This document shows, in pieces, positions 43,934 to 53,737 of a stretch of 64,000 nucleotides of DNA; position 1 is the first letter of the stretch, and every line of letters begins with the position of its first letter. The position numbers were made by a program, and so were the translations under genes. The stretch comes from Streptomyces nigra (GTDB taxonomy: Bacteria > Actinomycetota > Actinomycetes > Streptomycetales > Streptomycetaceae), in NCBI RefSeq assembly GCF_003074055.1, contig NZ_CP029043.1:3650501-3714500 (forward strand), given 5' to 3'. Below the pieces are notes generated by a model. It made no database searches. It worked only from the letters and a program-made list of their open reading frames with translations, and was not told where the DNA came from.

Positions 43934-45379
43934 TCAGCTGTCGCCCGTGCGGGCGCCCAGGGTCAGGTCCACCGTGCGGGTGCGGCCGTCGCGTTCGTAG
44001 GTGATCGCCACCTTGTCGCCGGGCTTGTGGGTCCAGATCTCGCCGATCAGGGTGGGGCCGGAGTCGATCACCGTGTCGTCGAGCTTGGTGATGACGTCCC
44101 CTGGCTTGAGGCCCGCCTTGGCCGCGGGGCCGCCCGGCTCGACCGCGTCCGAGCCGCCGGCGCCCTGGTCGGTGATCTTGGCGCCGTCGCTGGTGTCCTC
44201 CAGGGAGACGGAGGCGCCGATCTTGGCGTAGACGGGCTTGCCGGTCTTGATCAGCTGCTGGGCGACGTACTTGGCCTGGTTGATCGGGATGGCGAAGCCG
44301 AGGCCGATGGAGCCGGACTGGGCGGTGCCGCCCATGCCGTTGGCGGTGGACTGGATCGCCGAGTTGATGCCGATGACGTTGCCCTGCGCGTCCAGCAGCG
44401 GGCCGCCGGAGTTGCCCGGGTTGATCGACGCGTCGGTCTGCAGGGCGCTCATGTAGGAGGCGTTGCTGCCGGTGCCGTCGCTGGAGGCCACCGGGCGGTT
44501 CTTGGCGCTGATGATGCCGGTGGTGACCGTGTCGGACAGGCCGAAGGGCGCGCCGATGGCGATGGTGGAGTCGCCGACGGCCACCTTGTCGGAGTCGCCC
44601 AGCGTGAGCGGCTTGAGGTCGGACGGGGCGCTCTTGAGCTTGATCACCGCGACGTCGTAGCCCTGCGCGTGCCCGACGACCTCGGCGTCGTACTTCTTGC
44701 CGCTCGGGAAGGTCGCCGTGAGCTTGCCGCCGTCGACCGCGTCGGCCACCACGTGGTTGTTGGTGACGATGTGGCCCTCGGTGTCGAAGACGAAGCCGGT
44801 GCCGGTGCCGCCCTCGCCGCTGCTGCTCTCCGCCTGGATCGTGACGGTGCTGGGCAGCGCCTTGGCGGCCACGCCCGCGACCGTGCCCGGGTCGCGCTTG
44901 AGCGAGCCGCCGCTGTCGGGCGCGGAGACGGTCGTGGAGGAGGTGCTGTCGTCGTTCTTGGCGAGGGTGTAGCCGAGGCCGCCGCCCAGACCGCCGGCGA
45001 CCAGCGCCGCGATGAGGACCGCGGCGAGCATGCCGCCGCGCCCACGGCCCGGGCTGGGCGCGGGCTGCTGGTAGGTGCTGCCCCAGCCGCCGGCGCCCAT
45101 GCCACCGCCGGCCGCGTCGCCGTACGGGGACCCGCCCGCGGGCGGCGGGGGCGGCCAGGAGGTGTCCGGGGCCGACCCGGAGGGGGCGGCGGCGGGCGAG
45201 CCGGGCGCGTGGAAGCCGTCGGTGGCGTACGGGCTCGCGTCGGGCACCGGCGGGAGCGGCGCGGTCCCGCTCTCGGAGGCGCGCTGCTCCTGAGAAGCCG
45301 GAGCAGCGGGAGCGTCCACCGGTACGGGGGGTGCGGACGGGGCCGGGGGTACCGCGGCGCCCTCGTTCTCGGTGCTCAC
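43934..45379 (-). CDS. HtrA-like membrane-anchored serine protease with PDZ domain
   Basis: A 481-residue protease. A long Pro/Ala-rich cytosolic region is followed by a transmembrane helix (MLAAVLIAALVAGGLGGGLGYT, about residues 117-138). The trypsin-like domain has catalytic His near 208 (TNNHVV), Asp near 241 (YDVAVI) and Ser near 323 (NPGNSGGP). A C-terminal PDZ domain (GPAAKAGLKPGDVITKLDD) ends it. It degrades or refolds damaged exported proteins. ATG start at 45379 follows AGAGAAGC. Confidence 0.92.
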   Translation of the reverse strand: MSTENEGAAVPPAPSAPPVPVDAPAAPASQEQRASESGTAPLPPVPDASPYATDGFHAPGSPAAAPSGSAPDTSWPPPPPAGGSPYGDAAGGGMGAGGWGSTYQQPAPSPGRGRGGMLAAVLIAALVAGGLGGGLGYTLAKNDDSTSSTTVSAPDSGGSLKRDPGTVAGVAAKALPSTVTIQAESSSGEGGTGTGFVFDTEGHIVTNNHVVADAVDGGKLTATFPSGKKYDAEVVGHAQGYDVAVIKLKSAPSDLKPLTLGDSDKVAVGDSTIAIGAPFGLSDTVTTGIISAKNRPVASSDGTGSNASYMSALQTDASINPGNSGGPLLDAQGNVIGINSAIQSTANGMGGTAQSGSIGLGFAIPINQAKYVAQQLIKTGKPVYAKIGASVSLEDTSDGAKITDQGAGGSDAVEPGGPAAKAGLKPGDVITKLDDTVIDSGPTLIGEIWTHKPGDKVAITYERDGRTRTVDLTLGARTGDS

Positions 45380-45649
45380 AGCTTCTCTCCTCGATCCACG
45401 GCAGGTGTCTTCGGTCGCACTCGGTCACGCCCGTTCACGCTTGATCCTCGGCGGTCGGTGCGCTCTGCTGTGCATGTCTATTTGTATGCGGTCAGCTTTT
45501 CCCAACGGCCGTCAGAGCACCATAAGCCGTGCCTGTGGGTCCACGGCCACTCTTTATATAGGTCATTTCTCACTAAACGGTCGCAATCCCAGCACTCGCA
45601 CGACCACCGCGGTCGCACGTGTACCCCCGCGCGGTGGCACCATGACGCG

Positions 45650-46477
45650 GTGACCCACGCACGGCAGCACCAGATCCAGGTCGTCGCCCACCGCGGAGCC
45701 TCCGAGGACGCCCCCGAACACACCCTGGCCGCTTACCGGAAGGCGATCGAGGACGGCGCCGACGCCCTCGAGTGCGACGTCCGCCTCACCGCCGACGGCC
45801 ATCTCGTCTGCGTCCACGACCGCCGCGTCAACCGCACGTCCAACGGCCGCGGCGCGGTCTCCGCCCTGGAGCTCGCCGAGCTGGCCGCCCTGGACTTCGG
45901 CTCCCGCAGGAACCGCGACTCCTGGAAGAACCGCGCGGAGGAGCCGGACTGGGAGGTCCGCCCCGAGGACCCCGAGGACACGTCCGTGCTCACCCTGGCA
46001 CGGCTCCTGGAGCTCGTCGCCGACGCCGGGCGCCGGGTCGAGCTCGCCATCGAGACCAAGCACCCCACCCGGTGGGCCGGTCAGGTGGAGGAGCGGCTGC
46101 TGCATCTGCTGAAACGGTTCGGGCTGGACGCGCCCGCCGTCCCGGCCGAGTCGCCGGTACGGATCATGAGCTTCTCGGCGCGCTCGCTGCACCGGGTGCG
46201 CGCCGCGTCGCCGACGCTGCCGACGGTCTATCTGATGCAGTTCGTCTCGCCCCGGCTGCGCGACGGCCGGCTGCCCGCGGGCGTGCACATCGCCGGTCCG
46301 TCGATCCGGATCGTGCGGAGCCACCCGGCGTACGTACGGCGCCTGAAGGCGGCCGGACATCAGGTGCACGTGTGGACCGTGAACGAGCCCCAGGACGTGG
46401 ACCTCTGCGTCGAGCTGGGCGTCGACGGCATCATCACCAACCGCCCGCGCGCGGTTCTGGACCAGCTCGGACGCTGA
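45650..46477 (+). CDS. Glycerophosphodiester phosphodiesterase
   Basis: A 275-residue GDPD TIM-barrel enzyme. It has catalytic and metal residues in VVAHRGASEDAPEHTLAAYRKAIEDGADALECDVRLTADG and HDRRVNRTSNGRG, and a C-terminal VHVWTVNEPQDVDLCVELGVDGIITNRP. It hydrolyses glycerophosphodiesters to glycerol-3-phosphate. No signal peptide, so cytosolic. GTG 45650 is chosen; a three-codon ATG ORF (45642) overlaps it. Confidence 0.88.
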   Translation: MTHARQHQIQVVAHRGASEDAPEHTLAAYRKAIEDGADALECDVRLTADGHLVCVHDRRVNRTSNGRGAVSALELAELAALDFGSRRNRDSWKNRAEEPDWEVRPEDPEDTSVLTLARLLELVADAGRRVELAIETKHPTRWAGQVEERLLHLLKRFGLDAPAVPAESPVRIMSFSARSLHRVRAASPTLPTVYLMQFVSPRLRDGRLPAGVHIAGPSIRIVRSHPAYVRRLKAAGHQVHVWTVNEPQDVDLCVELGVDGIITNRPRAVLDQLGR

Positions 46478-46717
46478 CCGCCCGGGCGTCCTTCACACAA
46501 TCTCCGTACGACCTCTTGACCCTGCGGCCCCGGCGGCCTCATCCTCCACTCTCAGCCACACCGACGGATTCCAGCCATCCCGGTGACAGGGAGTGCTCCG
46601 GCGCGTTCGCTGCGTGTTCGGTCGTTGCGAATGCGTCACCGGACCTTGTTTGGCCGGTTTCCGGTACAGGCCAGGAGGGCATCCACTCCGTGGCGTGGGG
46701 CGAAGGAGGTCTCGGGG

Positions 46718-47269
46718 GTGGCGTTGGTGGTGGCACAGGAGGTGCCCACGTCGTCGAGCATGGCCGTACCCCATGGTCCTGCGGGCGTGGGGAAGGCGAG
46801 ACACCGGATGCGGGCGCAGCTGCGCAGCGGCGGTGTCCCCGAATCGGTCATCGACGACGCCGTACTGATCTTGTCCGAGCTCTTGAGCAACGCGTGCAAG
46901 CACGGCCGGCCGCTCGGCGACTCCCTCGCGGGGGACGGCGACGTCCGCGCGGCCTGGCGGGTGGACGGCGGCGGCAGACTCACCGTGGAGGTGACGGACG
47001 GCGGCGGTCCCACCCGCCCCGCTCCGGCGACGCCCTCGGTCACCGCGCACGGCGGCCGCGGGCTCAACATCATCAGCGCCCTGTCCGACGACTGGGGCGT
47101 CCGCGACGACGTGCACGGCGAGGTCACGGTCTGGGTGGTCGTCCACGACGACGTACGCGCCGCGCGCCCGGGACACCGCCGCGACGACTTCGCTACGCGC
47201 GTCACGGCCCCGGCGGTGAGCGCCATCCCCGGTCTGGACTTCACGGACGCCTTCGACGACCTGGACTGA
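46718..47269 (+). CDS. SpoIIAB/RsbW-type ATP-binding protein
   Basis: A 183-residue HATPase_c protein: N-box VLILSELLSNACKHG, G1-like VTDGGGP and G2-like HGGRGLNIISAL. Such proteins are anti-sigma factors/serine kinases or their relatives. The start at 46718 follows GGAGG by eight bases; the longer ORF upstream adds low-quality sequence. Confidence 0.83.
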   Translation: MALVVAQEVPTSSSMAVPHGPAGVGKARHRMRAQLRSGGVPESVIDDAVLILSELLSNACKHGRPLGDSLAGDGDVRAAWRVDGGGRLTVEVTDGGGPTRPAPATPSVTAHGGRGLNIISALSDDWGVRDDVHGEVTVWVVVHDDVRAARPGHRRDDFATRVTAPAVSAIPGLDFTDAFDDLD

Positions 47270-47270
47270 C

Positions 47271-47335
47271 CGCGGCCGGGACCGACCGCGACCTGGGCCG
47301 ACCGCGACCGGGCCGACCGCGGCCGGGACCGGCGC
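47271..47335. repeat. Short GACCG-type tandem repeats
   Basis: About five degenerate units of CCGACCGCGACCGGG lie just after the ATPase gene; slippage-prone GC repeat. Confidence 0.6.
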
Positions 47336-47442
47336 CGCTCCCGGCACGCGCGCACGCCTTGTCCACAGGCTCCCGTCGCCCCTGGCGGAAACGGCTAGGC
47401 TCGCGCCCGTACCAGACGAGCCGTAACCGGGAGACACCCACG

Positions 47443-48408
47443 ATGGCCAAGAAGCGACCCCAGACCAAGGCCAAGCGCCCGCAGATCGCCGACGGAGAGA
47501 TCCCGGTCGTCGGCGCACGCGAGCCCTGCCCCTGCGGAAGCGGCCGGCGCTACAAGGCCTGTCACGGCCGGGCCGCCGCGCAGGCGGTGACCGAGCTGGT
47601 GCAGCGCCCGTTCGAGGGGCTGCCGGGCGAGTGCGACTGGGTCGCCCTGCGCGAGCTGGTGCCGGCCGCCACCGCCGAGCTGACCCTGAAGGGCGGCCTC
47701 CCCGAGGGCGTCCCCTCCGTCACCCTGGCCACCGTGCTCCCGATGGCCTGGCCGGCGCTGCGCCGCGACGACGGCTCGGTCCTCCTCGGCCTGCAGAACG
47801 ACACGGCGTCCGGTGACATCAGCCGCGACCTCGCCGACACCCTCCAGCAGGCCCTCGCCGCCCAGCCGGGCACCCCGGTCCAGGGCCGCCGCGCCCCGGC
47901 CGACGGCCCGCGACTGCAGGATCTGCTCGACCCCGAAGGCACGTTCGAGCCAGTTGTGCACTCGGGCTTCGAGTTCTGGGTGCCCGAGGCGGAGAACGCC
48001 ACCGCCGCGGTGACCGCCTCCCTGGAGCGCGCCAACGCCGCGGCCATCCCGACCGTGAAGCTGACCGGCGTGGACTCCGCGTACTGGTGCGAGACCCCGG
48101 AGAAGAACCACCTGCGCTGGGTCATGCCGCACCCCGAGGAGCAGCTTCTGGACGCTCTCGCGCGCCTGCACGCGGCGGGCACGTCCGGCCTGGGCGAGGG
48201 CACCCGTCTCGTGGGGTCCTTCCGCGCGCACGGCCTGACCGTGCCGGTGTGGGACCTGCCGAGCGGGGTCGGCGCGGAGGACGTGGAGAAGCCGGCGGCC
48301 GAGTTCGCCGAGCGGCTCGCCGCGGCTCTGGCCACGGACGCCCCGCTGACGCCGGACGAGCGGCGGGCGCGCGGCGGGCTCACCAACCGGCAGGTCACCC
48401 TCAGCTGA
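47443..48408 (+). CDS. DUF5926 family protein with SEC-C zinc motif
   Basis: A 321-residue protein. A basic N-terminus and a SEC-C motif (CPCGSGRRYKACHG, residues 28-41) are followed by a DUF5926 body (SGFEFWVPEAENATAAVTASLERANAAAIPTVKLTGVDSAYWC...KNHLRWVMPHPEEQLLDALARLH). The family is actinobacterial and its role is unknown. Start is well placed after GGGAGA. Confidence 0.85.
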   Translation: MAKKRPQTKAKRPQIADGEIPVVGAREPCPCGSGRRYKACHGRAAAQAVTELVQRPFEGLPGECDWVALRELVPAATAELTLKGGLPEGVPSVTLATVLPMAWPALRRDDGSVLLGLQNDTASGDISRDLADTLQQALAAQPGTPVQGRRAPADGPRLQDLLDPEGTFEPVVHSGFEFWVPEAENATAAVTASLERANAAAIPTVKLTGVDSAYWCETPEKNHLRWVMPHPEEQLLDALARLHAAGTSGLGEGTRLVGSFRAHGLTVPVWDLPSGVGAEDVEKPAAEFAERLAAALATDAPLTPDERRARGGLTNRQVTLS

Positions 48409-48572
48409 CGCGACGGGGGCGGGACGGCTCCGGCTGAACGGCGGTTCAGTCGGACGCGCCCGCCCGCGGAAGGTGAATCCGATCACAACTCCCCTGCGGA
48501 GCAAGGGAATCGGTGACTGGAAAGCCCGGATCGAATTTGCGAACCGCCGACTTCTTGTTACCGTTCCAGTAG

Positions 48573-48610
48573 CCCGGTTGCTGGTGCATCCCCCGTCGCC
48601 AGCAACCGGG
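48573..48610 (+). ncRNA. Strong hairpin, candidate small RNA or terminator
   Basis: A 12-bp perfect stem CCCGGTTGCTGG/CCAGCAACCGGG with a 14-base loop containing CCCCC, followed by TCTTTCC. A promoter-like TTGCGA...TTACCG lies just upstream, so a short independent transcript of about 60 nt is possible. It equally serves as a bidirectional terminator. The rest of 48409-48651 holds nothing supported. Confidence 0.4.
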
Positions 48611-48651
48611 TCTTTCCATGTGTGCGGCCCTTTACGGAACGACGCCGGATG

Positions 48652-49308
48652 TCAACGGCCCGTGGCCGATCCCGCCGACCCGGGCGCGGAGTTGCTCGCG
48701 GAACGCAGCAACAGCGCCCCCTGCCCGGCCCGTTCCGCGAACTCGGTGACCGCCGTGAAGGCGTCGGAGCCCGCGCGGGTGCGCTGCCGGGGCGTCTCAC
48801 AGGTCCCCGGCTCGTCCCCGGCGCCCACCGCGCAGCGCATCCGGATCGTGCGCCCCTCGGGCCCCATCAGACTCAGCACGGACTCCAGGGCGCCGCCGGT
48901 CGCGTTGCGGTAGTAGGTGCGCGCCCAGGTCTCCTCGCCCTGGGTGACGACACAGGTCTGCGCCTCGACCCCCTCGGGCGAGGTGAGTTCGGGACCGCAG
49001 CGCACGGCCGTGGCGATGCCGAGCCCGAGCAGGGCGGCCGGGCCGGACGGCGCGACCGTGGGCGCCTTGGCGTCGGCACGGGGGGACGCGTGGGCGCCGC
49101 TGTCGCGCGAGGAGCGCCCCGGCGCGTCCTTCGCGGGGGCGTCGGCCGCGGGCCGGGCCTCGACGACCTGCCCTGCGGCCGCCCAGGCCAGTGGCAGGGC
49201 GATCGCGGCCGCCGCGACGGACGCGAGGGCGATCAGACGGACTCTTCGCTGGCGGGGCCCGCGGCGATGTGACGACGGTGCCCTTTTTCCCCTGGAATGA
49301 CGCGGCAT
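48652..49308 (-). CDS. Exported or membrane-anchored hypothetical protein
   Basis: A 218-residue protein. A basic start and one membrane helix (LIALASVAAAAIALPLAWAAAG, about residues 25-46) precede an Ala/Pro linker and a domain with four cysteines (RCGPELTS, QTCVVTQG, MRCAVGAG, TCETPRQ) likely forming two disulfides outside the membrane. No known motif. Confidence 0.65.
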   Translation of the reverse strand: MPRHSRGKRAPSSHRRGPRQRRVRLIALASVAAAAIALPLAWAAAGQVVEARPAADAPAKDAPGRSSRDSGAHASPRADAKAPTVAPSGPAALLGLGIATAVRCGPELTSPEGVEAQTCVVTQGEETWARTYYRNATGGALESVLSLMGPEGRTIRMRCAVGAGDEPGTCETPRQRTRAGSDAFTAVTEFAERAGQGALLLRSASNSAPGSAGSATGR

Positions 49309-49363
49309 AAGGCGGAATCTAACGATCCGGTGCCCCTGCGCGGTCCGCGCGCGCCGGACAGCC

Positions 49364-50023
49364 CTACAACTCGGGCGCGCTCACACCCGTACGAGTGAGG
49401 GCCCAGACCACGGCGTCGACGACTGCCTCGACGTCCGGCACCCACGGGGAGGCGGAGCCGGGCAGCGGGGCGCGCTGCCAGGTGATCGGCCCCTGTCCCG
49501 TCTCGGAGGGGGGCAGGGCGAGATAGCCGCCCTCGCCGTGGAAGCGCAGCGAGCCGGGGACGAAGTCCTTGGCGTACAGCAGTTCGCCGAGCTGTTCCAT
49601 CGAGTACGGCTTCACCAGGATCGACCAGCGGGCCGGCGAGGCGACGACCGGGCCGAGGCGCATACCCGCCCGGTCGAGGGCGGACAGCGCGTGGGCGGCC
49701 GGCAGGGCGGGCAGGCTGACCGCGCAGGGTGCCGTGCCGCCCGTGGCGAGGATGATCGGCGCCGTCGGCCGGTTCGCCCACCACCAGCGCACCATGCGCT
49801 CGTCGGTGGTGGCCGCGAGGAGGCCGGGGTCGAAGGGATGGGCGCCGGGGACCGTGCACTCCGGGTCGGGACAGCCGCAGCGGGCCCGCCCCTGCGGGGG
49901 TGTCGTCACGCCCGGCAGCACGGGCCATCGCCATTGCGTCGCGAAGGTCAGGGCCGCGCCGATCAGCTCGGGCTTCCCGTCACCGCGCAGGAGCCTGCGT
50001 CGCTTTCCGAGGATCTCGCGCAT
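49364..50023 (-). CDS. Prim-Pol-like domain protein (conserved streptomycete)
   Basis: A 219-residue protein with an N-terminal primase-polymerase-like region (GAALTFATQWRWPVLPGV...CGCPDPECTVPGAHPFDP) and a beta-rich remainder. The catalytic DxD is not obvious, so it may be a non-catalytic relative. It is encoded alone on the minus strand. Confidence 0.7.
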   Translation of the reverse strand: MREILGKRRRLLRGDGKPELIGAALTFATQWRWPVLPGVTTPPQGRARCGCPDPECTVPGAHPFDPGLLAATTDERMVRWWWANRPTAPIILATGGTAPCAVSLPALPAAHALSALDRAGMRLGPVVASPARWSILVKPYSMEQLGELLYAKDFVPGSLRFHGEGGYLALPPSETGQGPITWQRAPLPGSASPWVPDVEAVVDAVVWALTRTGVSAPEL

Positions 50024-50525
50024 GAGCGCTCGTTCCTTTCCGTTGCACCGCTGGCAACACCGAGGACCACATCACAACATGTGTCGATCACTTCACTGTG
50101 CGTACCTGTTGGCGCATCACACCCCTGCCGCGAGCAAGGGGCACCCCTATGGGCCGAACGGGGACTGCGTCCGTGGCGGCCTCGTCCATACTGCGTCTAC
50201 CAGAAGCATGGGCATGGCGTGGGGTGGCGAAGTCTGGCGTTTTGCGTCGCGCGTGTTTCTCTTCGCCTCCGCCACGGGAGGATGGGGCACGATCGTCGGT
50301 GGCTAGGACGCTCGGCTCCGTCACCAGGTTCCGGGTGGTCGTCAACCACCCCTGGTCTTCACCGAGTACGTACCCATAACGACCGCTGTGACGCTCCGTG
50401 GAGCGAAACCAGTCGACCGCAATACCCCGTTCCCTGAGGCAGTTTTAAGCCAACTTTGCCTTGACGCAAGAGGTGTACGCGGAATCCCCCGGCTTCCCAC
50501 GGACACCAGGAATCCCCGCAGGACA
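50024..50525. other. 500-bp divergent intergenic region
   Basis: No gene is supported. A hairpin GGGTGGT/ACCACCC lies at 50333-50351, extended by CCAGG/CCTGG outside it. Promoters for the two flanking genes must lie here. Confidence 0.5.
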
Positions 50526-52037
50526 ATGCTGGACATCCCCTCACGAGTGCGTGTACATGTGGAGACACTGCCGGCGGCGCAGAATGACATGGGGGTTTGC
50601 GATGCTTTTGAGCAGTACGCACCGGTCGGAAAGCCGGACGCCATGAACGCCCCTCACCCTTCGAAAGTGGCCGGAATCGATTCAACGGTTCCCTCACCCG
50701 CACACACTGTCGCGCCCGCGCCCGCAGCCCCGGACGCCCCAGCGGTCGCCTCACCGCACGCACCCGGCGCGGTGCTCCAGGACCGTCTCGCCGGCTGGGT
50801 GTCGGACCTGACGACCCTGCACGAACTCACCGAGCGCCTGGTCCGCACGGACACGCTCGACGAAGCCCTTCAGGAACTGCTGCGCGCCGGAGCCGCCCTC
50901 GTGGGTGCCCGGCGCGGTCTCGTCGTCCTGGAACCGGGCGACGGACAGGGCCCCGACACCACGATCGGCCTCGGGCTCGCCCGCGCCGACCTCGGGCACA
51001 TCGAGACCGTGCCGCGCAGCGCCATGTCGTACGGGCGGATCCTCGACGGGCTGCCCGGCGGCGACGGCGAGATCACCGAGCCCGACCTGCTCGGCGAGGA
51101 CGGACTCGACCCGCGCCACCGCGAGGTCGCCGCGCGCCTCGGCTACGCCGCCAGCTACGCCCTGGCGCTGTCCACCGAGGACGCCGGGCGCCTCGGCGCC
51201 GCCGTCTGGCTGTACGACGAGCCCGCCGAACCGGCCGAGCGGCAGCGCCATCTGATCGGTCTGTACACCCGGTACGCGACCGAGCACCTGGCCCGGCTCG
51301 TCGAGGTCGAGCGCACCCGCGCGGCCATGCGGACGATGACCGACGAGCTGCTGCCCGCGCGGCTGCCGCGGATGGCCGGCGTCCAGCTCGCGGTCCGGCA
51401 CTCCACCGGGCCGCGCGGCGGCGGCGACTGGTACGACGCGCTGCCGCTGCCGGACGCCGCGCTGGGCCTCGCGGTCGGCTCGGTGACCGGGTCCGGGCCG
51501 AGCGCCGTCGCCGCGATGGGCCGGCTCCGGGCCAGCCTGCGGGCGTACGCCGTGATGGAGGGCGAGGACCCGGTGGCGGTCCTGTCGGATCTGGAGCTGC
51601 TGCTGCGGCTCACCGAGCCCGCCCGGTCCGCGACCGCCCTGTTCGCCTACTGCGAGCCCGCCCTGCGCAAGATCACGCTGGCCGGCGCGGGCCACAGTCC
51701 GCCGCTGCTGATCGGGGAGCGCCGCACGGAGTTCGTGGAGACGTCCGTGTCCGCGCCGCTCGGGATGCTGGCCTGCTGGGAGGCGCCCAGCGTCGAGCTG
51801 ACCGCGGAGGCCGGGGAGACGGTGCTGCTCTACACCGACGGCCTGCTGCACCGTACCGGCGACCCCACCGACCGGGCCTTCGCGCGGCTGCACGCGGCGG
51901 CCGCCGGGGTGCCCCGTGCCCTGCGGCAGGACCCCGAGGCGGTCGTCGACCATGTGCTGCGGGCCGTGCTGCCGGACGGGCTGGACCGGGACGACAGCGA
52001 CGAGGACGTCGTCCTGCTGGCCGCTCGCTTCGCGTAG
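50526..52037 (+). CDS. GAF-SpoIIE serine phosphatase
   Basis: A 503-residue protein with a Pro/Ala-rich N-terminus, a GAF-like sensor (about 90-265) and a C-terminal PP2C/SpoIIE phosphatase (GGGDWYDALPLPDAALGLAVGSVTGSGPSAVAAMGRLRASLRAYA...LLYTDGLLHRTGD). The SpoIIE signature Asp residues are present. Such enzymes dephosphorylate anti-anti-sigma factors, often opposing SpoIIAB-like kinases such as those encoded at 46718 and 62041. ATG 50526 follows AGGA; alternative downstream starts exist. Confidence 0.85.
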   Translation: MLDIPSRVRVHVETLPAAQNDMGVCDAFEQYAPVGKPDAMNAPHPSKVAGIDSTVPSPAHTVAPAPAAPDAPAVASPHAPGAVLQDRLAGWVSDLTTLHELTERLVRTDTLDEALQELLRAGAALVGARRGLVVLEPGDGQGPDTTIGLGLARADLGHIETVPRSAMSYGRILDGLPGGDGEITEPDLLGEDGLDPRHREVAARLGYAASYALALSTEDAGRLGAAVWLYDEPAEPAERQRHLIGLYTRYATEHLARLVEVERTRAAMRTMTDELLPARLPRMAGVQLAVRHSTGPRGGGDWYDALPLPDAALGLAVGSVTGSGPSAVAAMGRLRASLRAYAVMEGEDPVAVLSDLELLLRLTEPARSATALFAYCEPALRKITLAGAGHSPPLLIGERRTEFVETSVSAPLGMLACWEAPSVELTAEAGETVLLYTDGLLHRTGDPTDRAFARLHAAAAGVPRALRQDPEAVVDHVLRAVLPDGLDRDDSDEDVVLLAARFA

Positions 52038-52183
52038 CGGCCTGTGGGCCCTCGGTGACCGCCCCATAACAGCCGCGTGGCCTGCGCCATAGCAGCGGCG
52101 GACGGCTCGATCCGCGCCCCCCGGAGCGACCCGGCGCGACCGTACGATGGACGGGGTCGAATGCCGTATCGAGGAGGATGACC

Positions 52184-53665
52184 GTGGCGGACGAGCTCAC
52201 CCCGGCCGAGTCCAGTGCTGCTACCGCAGCGGGCCCGGAAGAGACCGAAGAGCCGATCAAGCAGCGCAAGAACGGCCTGTACCCGGGCGTGTCCGACGAG
52301 CTCGCCGAGAACATGAAGTCCGGCTGGGCCGACACCGAGCTGCACGACCTGCGGCCGATCCCACAGGCCGCCGAGACCGCCGCCCGCCGTGCCGCGCTGT
52401 CCGCGCGCTTCCCTGGCGAGCGCCTGGTGATCCCGGCGGGCAACCTGAAGACGCGCTCCAACGACACCGAGTACCCCTTCCGGGCCTCCGTCGAGTACGC
52501 GTACCTCACCGGCAACCAGACCGAGGACGGCGTGCTCGTCCTGGAGCCCGTCTCCGGCGGCCACGAGGCCACGATCTACCTGCTGCCGCGCTCCGACCGT
52601 GAGAACGGCGAGTTCTGGCTCTCCGGCCAGGGCGAGCTGTGGGTCGGCCGCCGGCACTCCCTCACCGAGGCGGAGAAGCTGTACGGCATCCCCGCGTCCG
52701 ACGTGCGCGAGCTGGCGGACAAGCTCCGCGAGGCCACCGGCCCGGTGCGGGTCGTGCGCGGCTACGACGCCGGCATCGAGGCCGCGCTGACCGACAAGGT
52801 CACCGCCGAGCGCGACGAGGAGCTGCGGGTCTTCCTGTCCGAGGCGCGCCTCGTCAAGGACGACTTCGAGATCGGCGAGCTGCAGAAGGCCGTCGACTCG
52901 ACCGTGCGCGGCTTCGAGGACGTCGTGAAGGTCCTCGACAAGGCCGAGGCGACGTCCGAGCGCTACATCGAGGGCACGTTCTTCCTCCGTGCGCGCGTCG
53001 AGGGCAACGACGTCGGCTACGGCTCCATCTGCGCCGCCGGGTCGCACGCCTGCACGCTGCACTGGGTGCGCAACGACGGCCCGGTCCGCGCCGGCGACCT
53101 GCTGCTGCTGGACGCGGGCGTCGAGACGCACACGTACTACACCGCCGACGTCACCCGGACGCTGCCGATCGACGGACGGTACACGGAGATCCAGAAGAAG
53201 ATCTACGACGCCGTGTACGACGCCCAGGAGGCCGGGATCGCGGCCGTGAAGCCGGGCGCGAAGTACCGCGACTTCCACGACGCCGCGCAGCGGGTGCTCA
53301 CCGAGCGGCTCGTCGAGTGGGGTCTCGTCGAGGGCCCGGTCGAGCGGGTGCTGGAGCTCGGGCTGCAGCGCCGGTGGACGCTGCACGGCACCGGGCACAT
53401 GCTCGGCATGGACGTGCACGACTGCGCCGCCGCGCGCGTGGAGTCGTACGTCGACGGCACGCTGGAGCCGGGCATGGTGCTGACCGTCGAGCCGGGACTG
53501 TACTTCCAGGCCGACGACCTGACCGTGCCGGAGGAGTACCGCGGGATCGGCGTGCGGATCGAGGACGACATCCTCGTCACCGTCGACGGCAACCGGAACC
53601 TGAGCGCCGGGCTGCCGCGCCGCTCGGACGAGGTCGAGAGCTGGATGGCCGCGCTGAAGGGCTGA
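52184..53665 (+). CDS. pepP: Xaa-Pro aminopeptidase (M24 family)
   Basis: A 493-residue aminopeptidase P. The N-terminal domain is followed by the M24 pita-bread domain: metal ligands Asp in LLLDAGVETHTYYTADVTRTL, His in HGTGHMLGMDVHD, and Glu residues in LTVEPGLYF and VRIEDDILVT. GTG at 52184 is preferred to ATG 52178 because GGAGG lies directly against that ATG and six bases before the GTG. Confidence 0.93.
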   Translation: MADELTPAESSAATAAGPEETEEPIKQRKNGLYPGVSDELAENMKSGWADTELHDLRPIPQAAETAARRAALSARFPGERLVIPAGNLKTRSNDTEYPFRASVEYAYLTGNQTEDGVLVLEPVSGGHEATIYLLPRSDRENGEFWLSGQGELWVGRRHSLTEAEKLYGIPASDVRELADKLREATGPVRVVRGYDAGIEAALTDKVTAERDEELRVFLSEARLVKDDFEIGELQKAVDSTVRGFEDVVKVLDKAEATSERYIEGTFFLRARVEGNDVGYGSICAAGSHACTLHWVRNDGPVRAGDLLLLDAGVETHTYYTADVTRTLPIDGRYTEIQKKIYDAVYDAQEAGIAAVKPGAKYRDFHDAAQRVLTERLVEWGLVEGPVERVLELGLQRRWTLHGTGHMLGMDVHDCAAARVESYVDGTLEPGMVLTVEPGLYFQADDLTVPEEYRGIGVRIEDDILVTVDGNRNLSAGLPRRSDEVESWMAALKG

Positions 53666-53737
53666 GGTCCGGCGGCTGACGGACGGAGGACGGCCGGGTG
53701 CCCTGGGGGCGCCCGGCCGTCGTCGCTTCTGCTGGGG

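Noticed and set aside
50088..50345. 85-residue minus-strand frame between the Prim-Pol and phosphatase genes
   Set aside because: No ribosome site, overlaps the hairpin at 50333, arginine-rich composition.
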